This document shows, piece after piece, positions 46,395 to 55,800 of a stretch of DNA of 64,000 nucleotides. Below the pieces are notes generated by a model that was not told the origin of the DNA, ran no database searches, and was given only the letters and a program-made list of their open reading frames with translations. Both the position numbers and the translations under genes were made by a program. The DNA comes from Molanna angustata (taxonomy: Eukaryota > Arthropoda > Insecta > Trichoptera > Molannidae), in NCBI GenBank assembly GCA_963576475.1, contig OY754972.1:7025427-7089426 (forward strand), in the 5' to 3' direction. Positions within the stretch are counted from its first letter, which is position 1; each line of letters begins with the position of its first letter.

Positions 46395-46883
46395 TATATG
46401 TAAAATGAAAGTGAATGCCTTGATGTGGTTTGGACATATTGAAAGAATGAACAATGAACGACTGACTAAAAAAATATACATGGGTGTAAGAGATGGAATG
46501 AATAGCAGGGGTCGCCCCAGAAAGGGATGACATGACCATGTGAATGATATTTTGAAAGAAGGAAACATAAAAAGTTTGAATAATCGACGAGCATGTATGA
46601 GACGATGCATGGATGTAAAGGAAGCCAGAAATGTGTGCAAAAATAGAGAAGTATGGCGCTCGGTTCTCTCTGCTTACCCCGTAAGGGACATGGCGTGATG
46701 GTATGTATGTATGTTATAAATAAAAGTACCAAACTATAAAACCTTAAATCCAAATTATTGAATATATTAAATTATTTTGTTTTCAACCAAACTAAAATAT
46801 CCCTGCTGTGAAAACAAATATTCATATTCTACATGGTTCCATCAATACAAAACCTGCAAAAAAAATTAAAAAGTAAGGCTTAC

Positions 46884-47245
46884 CTCTTCAAGCCGTACAC
46901 GTATGACACTCCGATGCATTCAAAGAAGGCGATGATTAATAGAGGAAAATTTCCACTGTACATGTCAAACAGAAGAAAGACATAGCTGCCAGCTCCGTGG
47001 GCGAAACCCATGGAGAGCAGACAGCACATCAGACAGAGGCCCCCCGTGAGGTACTCCTTGCGCAGGTTCGGAAACAGCTTCATATCCACTATGGACGTGA
47101 CCACTCCCTCCAACGTGCCAAACTGGGAGTCTATTCCGAGGGTAAACAGCATTAGGAAGAAAAGGACGGACCAGAATTGAGCACCGGGAAATTGATTAAT
47201 TGCTTCGGTAAATATGATGAATGCCAGACCGGTACCAGCAGCAGA
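46884..47245 (-). CDS. SLC6 transporter exon (TM8-TM10)
   Basis: 362 bp between acceptor TTATCTTTCCAG and donor GTAAGC. Begins in phase 0 and ends phase 2. Encodes SAAGTGLAFIIFTEAINQFP (extracellular loop 4), FWSVLFFLMLFTLGIDSQFG (TM8 with the S-x-F-G-T-x-E-G motif), KEYLTGGLCLMCCLLSMGFA (TM9) and FPLLIIAFFECIGVSYVYGL (TM10). The A-G-T-G-L-A-F-x-x-F-T-E-A signature places it in the SLC6 family. Confidence 0.95.
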
Positions 47246-47439
47246 CTGGAAAGATAAGAATGTTATTATTTAATCAATACAGTTATTGCATTATAAAATG
47301 TTTCAAATGAATTAAAACAAATTAAACAGATTTTAAACCTTGGTGGAGTAAATATAACAAAAAATGCATATCTTAATCTAAATTGGTGTATAGTTTATTT
47401 TGATATAATGATCAAAATTGTTTCAATTATATATATTCG

Positions 47440-47800
47440 TCCTTTTCCTCATGACTGAGGATAGCGGCTGCAGTCCGTCACCACACGTATGGCCCGCCTC
47501 CATGCCAATCTGTTTTGGGCTGAACGCAGAGCACCAGTCACCGAAGACCCCATTGTGGACTAAACCAAATGCTCCATCTGGTCTGTGAACGACCACGAGA
47601 TCTCTGTCCTTCCACGCTGTCCATCACAACAAGCTTCTCGAGGCAGTCTGGTTCCCTTCTGGCAATGTGTCCAAAGAATTGAAGGATACGTCAGTAACAT
47701 ATCATTGATAGACGATCCTCGATCTTCAGCTCGTCTAGAATTGACACATTCATTCTTTTGGCTGTCCATGGGATGTGCAACATACGCCTCCAGGATAAAA
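47440..47800 (-). mobile_element. LINE 3' fragment in SLC6 intron
   Basis: Minus-strand translation includes a W-R-R-x-x-R-V-V-T-D-C-type tail and RSAQNRLAWR. GC-rich against the surrounding intron. 5'-truncated. Confidence 0.6.
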
Positions 47801-48673
47801 TTATCATACACAACAAAAGAGAATGCAGACAGAATATTGAGAAAATTCCAAAAAATGGTATTAAATTCTTTAAAAATCACAAAATATACCAGAAAATACC
47901 AAAAATTTGATAAAAACTAAAAAAAAATACCAAACGTGCTCCAAAGAGGCGAAAAAAAATATGAATTTAGTACTAAAAATACTAAAAACGGTCACATTGA
48001 ACGCCAAACTCCTGTTAACCACAGACGTGTCAAAAACCATAGAGAAAATAGACGGTTAGCATTTAATCGTGTATTGAAATAGTGGGCATTAGTTTCCCTT
48101 TACATATATTTGTTTTTATTTTCAAGTGATTCCCTCATCAAGCACAAGATTTAAATCTCTTTGATGATGTATTGCAACAATTTCACTTCAGTAAATATTA
48201 TGTGTCATGTAAATTTATGTTGTAATATTATAAAACAATAAATAATGTTAAATAAATAATAATTAAAAGAAAAGACAAAAAAATAACAAATTATTACAGA
48301 GTTTTGATTTATATTGAAGGACAATTTAACAAAAAGTTATCCTTGAAATAAACTGAAATTATTTTTTCAGAAATATTTTATACCCATTAACAATGTATAT
48401 TGATTTTTGTTTTGTTATTTTCTTTATTATTCGTGTGATGCAAGAATGACATTGCAAAATATTTCCTGCAAAACCCTTATCAAAAATAGATTAAACATTT
48501 CATTTGAATATACATATTTATATCAATTACAAAAATAAGCAAATGATACAGGCCCATCAGCAATAGCTGCCTGCCTGTTAACTAATAATAATAATAATAA
48601 TATTTATATCAATGGTAAAGAAACTGCTAAATATTTTTCAAAATCTACAATTGGTAACAATGTATTTACTCAC
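47801..48673. other. Rest of SLC6 intron
   Basis: AT-rich. Holds an (AAT)n microsatellite near 48587-48605. No gene. Confidence 0.5.
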
Positions 48674-49348
48674 ATTATCAAGTTCCTTTTGAAGATCACA
48701 CTCTTTGAGGTGTGGCATTATCACAGCATCGATTCCTCCGGCAGTGTTGGTAACATTCACTATAGAACCTTCTGCGGGAAGTCTATGGGGATCGTAGTTG
48801 GGTCCAAGGATCCCCACCAAAGTCAGATTTCTCGACTCTAAACACTTTTCGTGGACCATTGTCGCCTTGAAGCCAATCACAGAAAACACAACAATGCCGG
48901 CAAACATGGACGTTAAACAGTTGGTCAAAGAGACCATTATGGCGTCTCTGTAGCAGTTGTTGTTCACAGGGTTGTAAGACGAAAATGCTATCAATCCACC
49001 AAACGCCAGACCCAGGGAGAAAAAGATCTGAGTGCCGGCTTCCAACCAGACCACAGGGTCAAGAATCTTGTGCCAACTTGGAGTGATGAAATGCAGCAGC
49101 CCGTCGCCCATCCCCTTCAGGGATATCCCTCGGAAGAAAAAGATCACAAGAACGATGTAGGGGAATGTGGCTGTGACGTAGACAACTTTGCCGGATGAAG
49201 CGATTCCTTTGATCATGCACATGTAAACAAGGATCCAAGCGATGACCAGAGCTATTCCGATCTTCCAGTTGAATGCTTCGGGAGTGTTGATGTCTTCAGA
49301 CACCATCAACGTTGTACGATACCAAAAGTATTGCGTTGGACTGCTTGC
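48674..49348 (-). CDS. SLC6 transporter exon (EL2 to TM7), 5'-most exon found
   Basis: 675 bp (225 codons, phase 0 at both ends) between acceptor TTTTTTTTCCAG and donor GTGAGT on the minus strand. Encodes PTQYFWYRTTLMVSEDINTP, TM4 (WKIGIALVIAWILVYMCMIK), GIASSGKVVYVTATFPYIVL (TM5), the TM6 motif FFSLGLAFGGLIAFSSYN, NNNCYRDA, and TM7. Y-F-W-Y-R-x-T-L and A-F-S-S-Y-N-P-x-N-N-N-C resemble the vertebrate SLC6A15-A20 (NTT4/B0AT) group and insect relatives, which move neutral amino acids with sodium across the plasma membrane. TM1-TM3, with the main sodium and substrate sites, must be encoded upstream (higher coordinates). I could not find those exons in the window. Confidence 0.95.
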
Positions 49349-49442
49349 CTGGAAAAAAAATAATCTTGTGAATTTTATTTAATTTCATAGGGCATATAAA
49401 TCTAAAGATTGCATTTTTAAAAAGCAATCTCAAATAAGTTAA

Positions 49443-49786
49443 AAAGCGCACTTTACACAGACGAGGTTTTCAACGCGGTCCGATTTTCAACTCTTAAAAC
49501 AGCATACAAAATACAGGTTATTCCAAACATTGCTTTACACAAGTATTATTTTGCTCTCTGGTTGAAAAATAAACAAAAGACACCGTGAACGTCAAAGTCA
49601 ACACAACACAAATGGCAGCTATGTTTACTCGTCGGCAACGAATAATTTTACAGATTTCTGTTTTATGAAAAATGAGACAAAACACATTGAAAAATAGAAA
49701 AAGTTCTATTTTCTTTCTCATCGTGTTGAAAAACTCATTGAAAACCTGAACCCCGTTGAAAACCGTGTCTGTGTAATGTGCGCTTA
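49443..49786. mobile_element. Non-autonomous DNA element, ends AAGCGCAC
   Basis: Inverted ends AAGCGCACTTTACACAGACG, AGGTTTTCAACG and CGTTGAAAACCGTGTCTG, TGTAATGTGCGCTT. Same family as 10107-10590 with different tip bases. Lies just upstream of the first SLC6 exon seen, probably in an intron. Confidence 0.75.
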
Positions 49787-50775
49787 AGTATTTTCAACAT
49801 ATCTCTAGTTAATGTTCGTCACACAATTTTAAAATTCGGCAAAAATGATTAAAATATCCTTTTTTACAGCATTTTTATACAGTACTACATAACTATAAGT
49901 CGAGAAATGAACATTCTATAAAATCAAAGTTAATGACCGTTAAAAGCTTTTCCATTTCAAGTCAGGATTGTTCTTAATGCAAAAAATTAATAACATTGGT
50001 TCCGAAATGGAATTTAAATCATGTATAAACCCTTTTTAACGCACGCGAAAGTCACCCTTACTAAATCATGCTTTTGATGGCGTTATAAGCCCTCTTAAAC
50101 AATCGTGTGATATATTTATCATATTCTTAAAGAAAAGGATATGTGTATGAAAATACTAAATTTAAAATTTAAGGAATATTTCAAATGGAAAAAAATAAAC
50201 ATCTCTATAATTCAGTTAGAAAATAACATAATTCATAATTCAATGATCATGAGAAATAAAAATATCAGCATTAAAGCCAGTATTTTTCAATAGAATTTAA
50301 AGTACTTTAATATATCTCTTGGAAACGACATACCTACAGGGATAATTCAAAGGAGTTTATAACATTATTTTATTGCAACTGTAAAAGGTTTATTTATGAT
50401 AAAATAACTAATTATATAATCAGTTTATTATATAATTTAATTTTAAAGTCATCTTTCCTTGGAGCCAAGGTAACAAAAAGCTGTTCAAAATTGCAAAGTG
50501 CTGAATTTGTGTTTATTTTTTTGTATGGAATTTGGCGTTTGTCAGAGAGCGGTGCCCAATACCTTAGGCATTTAATGTTCTTTTGTAAGATTGTAACCTT
50601 AATTATGAAGGTGAGAGGGATACTAAATTAACGACATTAACAATTGAACTGAAATAATTTCTCTCCATTCATCTTGTCACAAACAAGCCGCGTCTTAATT
50701 GTCTTCCAATTGTAAAACATTAATGAGCAAGAGTGTAAGGGCGGGCCTTCATCATTATTCAAGGTTAATTATTTA
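49787..50775. other. AT-rich DNA, no gene seen
   Basis: I looked here for the missing upstream SLC6 exon and saw none. Confidence 0.45.
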
Positions 50776-51315
50776 AACTTGATAATTAGTCAATGTCATT
50801 TCATGAAAGTGATGTGCCTTTTTAACAATTTTGATTTAATATTATATCATGAAAACTTGATAATTAGTCAATGTCATTTCATGAAAGTGATGTGCCTTTT
50901 TAACAATTTTGATTTAATATTATATCATGAAAACTTGATAATTAGTCAATGTCATTTCATGAAAGTGATGTGCCTTTTTAACAATTTTGATTTAATATTA
51001 TATCATGAAAACTTGATAATTAGTCAATGTCATTTCATGAAAGTGACGTGCCTTTTTAACAATTTTGATTTAATATTATATCATGAAAACTTGATAATTA
51101 GTCAATGTCATTTCATGAAAGTGATGTGCCTTTTTAACAATTTTGATTTAATATTATATCATGAAAACTTGATAATTAGTCAATGTCATTTCATGAAAGT
51201 GATGTGCCTTTTTAACAATTTTGATTTAATATTATATCATGAAAACTTGATAATTAGTCAATGTCATTTCATGAAAGTGACGTGCCTTTTTAACAATTTT
51301 GATTTAATATTATAT
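50776..51315. repeat. 78-bp satellite array, left part (7 units)
   Basis: Unit AACTTGATAATTAGTCAATG, TCATTTCATGAAAGTGATGT, then GCCTTTTTAACAATTTTGAT, TTAATATTATATCATGAA. Seven units, nearly identical, with a GATG/GACG variant in two of them. The period is 26 codons, so one frame stays open throughout by chance. The last unit is cut by the retrotransposon after TATAT. Confidence 0.95.
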
Positions 51316-51515
51316 TGTTATGAAATTAAGTACTATTTCTATTTAAATTGAAAATTTAAATAGAAATATTTTGAAAATAAGAACCCAAGAAAAATGAAAA
51401 CAAAAGATTTGAGTAGTGAGTTGGAAAAACTAGACAAACCTTGTAAAAATATAAATTGTAAAAATAAATAAGACTTTGAACCATAATAAAATAAATAAAT
51501 ATAAATTTCGGTACA
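51316..51515 (+). repeat. 5' LTR
   Basis: 200 bp, TG...CA, base-for-base the same as 57016-57215. Contains a perfect 15-bp-arm hairpin (51335-51349 with 51353-51367) and AATAAA motifs near the 3' end that could serve polyadenylation. Confidence 0.97.
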
Positions 51516-51517
51516 TT

Positions 51518-51534
51518 TGGTGTCAGGTGTGGGG
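51518..51534 (+). promoter_or_regulatory. Candidate tRNA primer-binding site
   Basis: TGGTGTCAGGTGTGGGG starts two bases after the LTR. It would pair with a tRNA 3' end ...UGACACCA, as in some tRNA-Leu species. The tRNA identity is inferred. Confidence 0.65.
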
Positions 51535-51602
51535 TATAAAAATACCCAAGTATTTTTTTGTGTAAGAAAAAAATAAAATAGTTATTTATAAAGACATTTA
51601 TT

Positions 51603-52802
51603 ATGGCATCAAAAAAAATAACTCTTTTAGAGTTGAAAGTGGTTGATTTAAAACATGAGTTGGAGGAGAGAGACGCTGATACATCAGGAAATAAAAATGC
51701 ACTTCAACTACGATTGAGAAAAGTGATGCAAGAAGTAGGTGAGGATCCAGACACATACCTTTTTGAAATGCCTTGCTCTAACAACGATCTTTGTCAAGTC
51801 TTAAAAGAACATTCCAGAGACATAGAAGAGAAGTTTCAAGAACATTCCAGAGATATAAAAGGAGAAATTAAAGAAATCAAAGGAGAAGTAGCGATGCTTC
51901 AAAAGCATTCAAATACTATAGAAAAGAAATTCCAGAATTATTCTATGACCTTTGATGAGAAGATAAATGAATTAACTAAACAGATGAAAGTTTTGGAGAA
52001 TCAAATGCTTCCTTCAATCACGCCAATGAATTCCGAGCAAAATTCAGCTGTAGATACAAATTTTAAGTGTGTAGAAGATACAAGAGTACCAACAGTGGAG
52101 TGCGTGCGAAATGATATGCCAACCTTTGATGGAAAATTCCCCTGGGAAGAATATTTAACATTGTTCGAGACAGTGGCCATGATAAATGGCTGGTCCATGA
52201 CAAGAAAGGCCTCAGTGTTGAGTGTATCATTACGAGGTGATGCTTTAAAAGTTTTGGAGACAATTCCTCTAGCTGAGCGACGAGATTTAAAATTGTTGAT
52301 TGAGAGACTTGAGATGCGATTTGGACATAAGCACATGGAACAGTTTTACAGGTCACAACTTAAGAATCGTAATCAGAAATCTAATGAAACTCTCCAGGAA
52401 TTTGAGGCGGATATAGCGCGTCTAATTAGATATGCATACCCTACGGTTCCTGATGATGTGTGTGAAAGCCTTGCAGTAGAAAAGTTCTTGGATGGATTGT
52501 GGGCAAATGAGACACAACAAGCTGTAAAACTAGCTAGACCACAAACTTTGAGTGACGCTCTAACCCAGGCACTCGAATTTGAATCTATAAAAAAATCTTT
52601 ACGAGGTCATGCTCAAGCCCGCGTTGTTGAGGCCGTTGAAGAGAATCAAAAACTCATCGAATGCATTGTCGAAAAGGTGATGAAGGCATTGCAAGGAAGA
52701 AAAAGACAGTTTCGCTGCTGGGGTTGTGGACGAGCTGGACATCTACGTAATCGGTGTCCAAATGAAGCAACAACGCATCAGCAACAGCCACAGGAAAACT
52801 AA
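51603..52802 (+). CDS. gag: Gag polyprotein with N-terminal SAP-like segment and CCHC zinc knuckle
   Basis: 399 codons from ATG. Residues about 8-42 (LELKVVDLKHELEERDADTS, then GNKNALQLRLRK) fit the SAP DNA-binding helix-turn-helix pattern (L-x-x-x-D-L-K-x-E-L-x-x-R...G-x-K-x-x-L-x-x-R-L). Residues about 70-135 are heptad-like and charged, likely coiled coil. From about 173 (MPTFDGKFPWEEYLTLFE) comes the capsid-like retrotransposon gag domain, and at 372-385 the zinc knuckle CWGCGRAGHLRNRC (C-x2-C-x4-H-x4-C) that binds RNA. It forms the particle and packages the RNA. Ends at TAA, overlapping the open pol frame. Confidence 0.95.
   Translation: MASKKITLLELKVVDLKHELEERDADTSGNKNALQLRLRKVMQEVGEDPDTYLFEMPCSNNDLCQVLKEHSRDIEEKFQEHSRDIKGEIKEIKGEVAMLQKHSNTIEKKFQNYSMTFDEKINELTKQMKVLENQMLPSITPMNSEQNSAVDTNFKCVEDTRVPTVECVRNDMPTFDGKFPWEEYLTLFETVAMINGWSMTRKASVLSVSLRGDALKVLETIPLAERRDLKLLIERLEMRFGHKHMEQFYRSQLKNRNQKSNETLQEFEADIARLIRYAYPTVPDDVCESLAVEKFLDGLWANETQQAVKLARPQTLSDALTQALEFESIKKSLRGHAQARVVEAVEENQKLIECIVEKVMKALQGRKRQFRCWGCGRAGHLRNRCPNEATTHQQQPQEN
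52793..52802 (+). promoter_or_regulatory. Likely -1 frameshift region between gag and pol
   Basis: Gag ends ...GGAAAACTAA. The pol frame (-1) is open from before this point and has no ATG near its start. GGAAAAC before the stop is not a canonical X-XXY-YYZ heptamer, but A-AAC can slip to AAA. Downstream GGG-rich sequence may help. Mechanism inferred. Confidence 0.5.
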
Positions 52803-52828
52803 AAAGGGTTGATGGGAAGGGGCAACTG

Positions 52829-55800
52829 TTGACCTACATTACCAATGCCTCAAAGAGATCTGCAGTTGTTGCATCATTCAGTGGTCGAGATACCAGTATG
52901 TTTATAAATGGCAAAGTAAATGGAAAGAATTTGAAACTTTTGCTGGATACTGGAGCAACGATGACAATCATGAGACCAGATTTGCTTTATAACAAAAAGT
53001 GTATTACACCAACTAAATGGACATTACGAACAGCTACTGGGGAGTCGGCATCTATATGTGGTGAGACATATGCCAACTTTCAAATTGGTAGTTCTATCTT
53101 CGATCATCAGGTGCTAGTGGCGAATATAGAGGAGGAAGTTATTCTCGGAATGGACATAATGGCGAAATATGGATTCCAGTTGGATCTAAAGAGGCGATCT
53201 TTGAAAATTGGAGATGAAGATGTTCTCGTGCAAGAGCGTGAGGAATTTTCTACACGTGTTCTTGCAGCGGATGTTGTAACTATTCCAAAACAAAGTGAGA
53301 TGTTAGTACGAGTCAATTTAGACTGTGTTATCCCGAATGGACATGTTTTGGTTGTGGAGTCCAACGCCAACAATGAAGCAGGAAAAGGAGTATTAATTGC
53401 AAGAGCACTGATTCAAAACCAAAAGGAAATTTTAGTCAGATTAATGAACATAAATGAATATCCAGTAACTGTCAAAAAAGGAGCTTATTTAAGTGTGTGT
53501 TCATCAGTTTCATCAGTAACACAAAATGCCTGCATCGCACAAGTTTCTTCAGAGGATGTACCAAAACATCTTGAAGACTTTGTAAAAGATGCTTGTAAGG
53601 AACTTACCAAAGAACAAAGCAAACAAATTAGATACCTCATTGCTCATTATCAAGATGTTTTTGAGAATGCGAGTCTTTCTAAAGGAAGAACCAATGTTGT
53701 TCAACATCAAATAGATACGGGTGACGCAAGGCCTATCCGCCAATTACCTAGAAGGCTACCATTAGCAAAGCGGGCGGAAGCAGATCAAATTATTCAAGAC
53801 ATGGAAAGGGATAGCGTTATTGAACCATCAAGCAGCCCATGGTGTTCACCAGTAGTGTTAGTTAAAAAAAAAGATGGCTCAACTCGGTTCTGTGTGGACT
53901 TTCGCTTATTGAATAATGTAACTAAGAAGGATAGTTATCCACTGCCTCGAATCGATGACACCCTAGATACATTGGCTGGTTGTAAGATCTTCTCAACTTT
54001 GGATCTAAAGAGTGGTTATTGGCAGGTTGGATTGGAACCCAAGGATAGAGAAAAAACGGCGTTTTCTGTAGAAAGTGGATTGTGGCAATTCAAAGTGATG
54101 CCATTTGGACTTTGCAATGCACCGGCTACGTTTGAACGACTAATGGAAAGTGTGCTAAGAGGATTATCGTGGGAGACCTGTTTGGTATACTTAGATGACA
54201 TCATCGTACTTGGGAAGCGTTTTGAAGAACATTTAGGAAATTTGGAACAGGTATTTTCACGATTGAGGTCGGCCAACCTTAAACTCAATTGCAAGAAATG
54301 TATATTGTTCCGAAAGCAAGTCAACTATCTAGGTCATGTTGTCTCTGAGGAGGGAGTAGCAGTAGATCCTGAGAAGATTAAAGCTGTTCGAGATTGGCCA
54401 GTACTTAAAGACAAACATGAAGTAAGAAGCTTTTTGGGTCTGAGTACCTACTATCGACGATTTGTTCCAGGCTTTGCTGACATCGCAAAGCCACTGACAA
54501 AACTCACGGAGGAAAGCAGTGAATTCATATGGGATTTCAAGTGCCAACATGCATTTGAAGAATTAAAACAGGTTCTAATTAATTCTCCGGTTTTGAGTTA
54601 TCCTCGAGCTGAAGGAATGTTTATTCTGGATACAGATGCAAGTAACGTTGGTATCGGAAGTGTGCTCTCCCAAGTACAAGATGGGGCAGAACGCGTGATT
54701 GCTTACTTCAGTAAAGTATTGTCGAAACCAGAACGCAATTACTGTGTAACACGAAGAGAATTGCTTGCTGTTATCAAGTCAGTTGAGCACTTTCGCAAGT
54801 ATTTATATGGACGGAAATTTCTTTTAAGGACAGATCACTCGGCACTTGTGTGGCTTTTGCGATTCAAGAATCCTGAAGGTCAAGTGGCAAGATGGATAGA
54901 GAGATTGCAAGAATATGACTATGATTCTGAACATCGAGCCGGACTTCATCATAGAAATGCCGATGCACTGTCAAGGCGACCATGTCCAGAGGATTGCCAG
55001 CACTGTAATAAGGCTGAGGAAAAGTTTTTTATAGCTTGTAGAACCACGGTCGTTGACAATTTTTGGCAAGATGATGAAATACGAGCAGACCAATTGGAAG
55101 ACCCAGATCTCAAGTTTGTAATGCAGTGGAAGGAAAATGATCAAAGACCTTTATGGGAAGAAATAGCTTCACTATCTCCAAATATTAAGTCATACTGGGC
55201 TCAGTGGCAATCCATTGTCGTGGAAAATGGGTTGTTAAAGCGTGTATTGGAGAATGAAGATGGAACACAGCAGAGACAACAACTATTGATTCCAAGGAAG
55301 AGAATTCCTGAAGTTCTTAAACTGCTTCACAATGATGTGTCTGGGGGACACTTGGGAGTTAAAAAAACCACAGAAAAAATTCGTCAACGTTTTTATTGGG
55401 TCAATTACAATGGAGATGTAAAAGATTGGTGTAGAAGATGTGTAACTTGTGCCACTTCAAACGGACCTCAGAAACGAAGGCGTGCGCCAATGAGGCAGTA
55501 TAATGTTGGTAGCCCATTTGAAAGGATAGCCATTGACATAGCGGGGCCGTTTCCCACAACGGAAAGAGGGAATAAATATATTCTGGTAGCAATGGACTAT
55601 TTTAGTAAATGGACAGAAGCCTATGCACTACCGAATCAAGAAGCTACCACTGTTGCTGAAGTCTTGGTAAGGGAACTGATAAGTCGTTTTGGAGTACCAT
55701 TGGAGTTACACTCGGACCAGGGAAGAAACTTTGAATCAGCTGTATTCCAGGGAATTTGTGAAGCATTAGGAATTCGAAAGACGAGAACAACTGCTTTGCA

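Larger units (their letters stand above)
45236..46710 (+). mobile_element. LINE fragment split by a pogo-like insertion
   Basis: Before the insertion: IKERRIMAGNRINGALRPVM-like frame, VVPTLTYASETWTWQKPHES, RINAVEMRSLRRVCN (45250-45588). After it: KMKVNALMWFGHIERMNNER and RPRKG (46395-46560), then the GTATGTATGT tail. Internal stops are present in both halves. Removing 45589-46394 with one TA restores colinearity with the 43272 copy. Confidence 0.85.

Noticed and set aside
50779..51351. 190-residue protein of 26-residue repeats (and 198 residues at 57229-57825)
   Set aside because: The frame is open only because the satellite period is 78 bp; the composition is satellite-like and lies outside any gene context.
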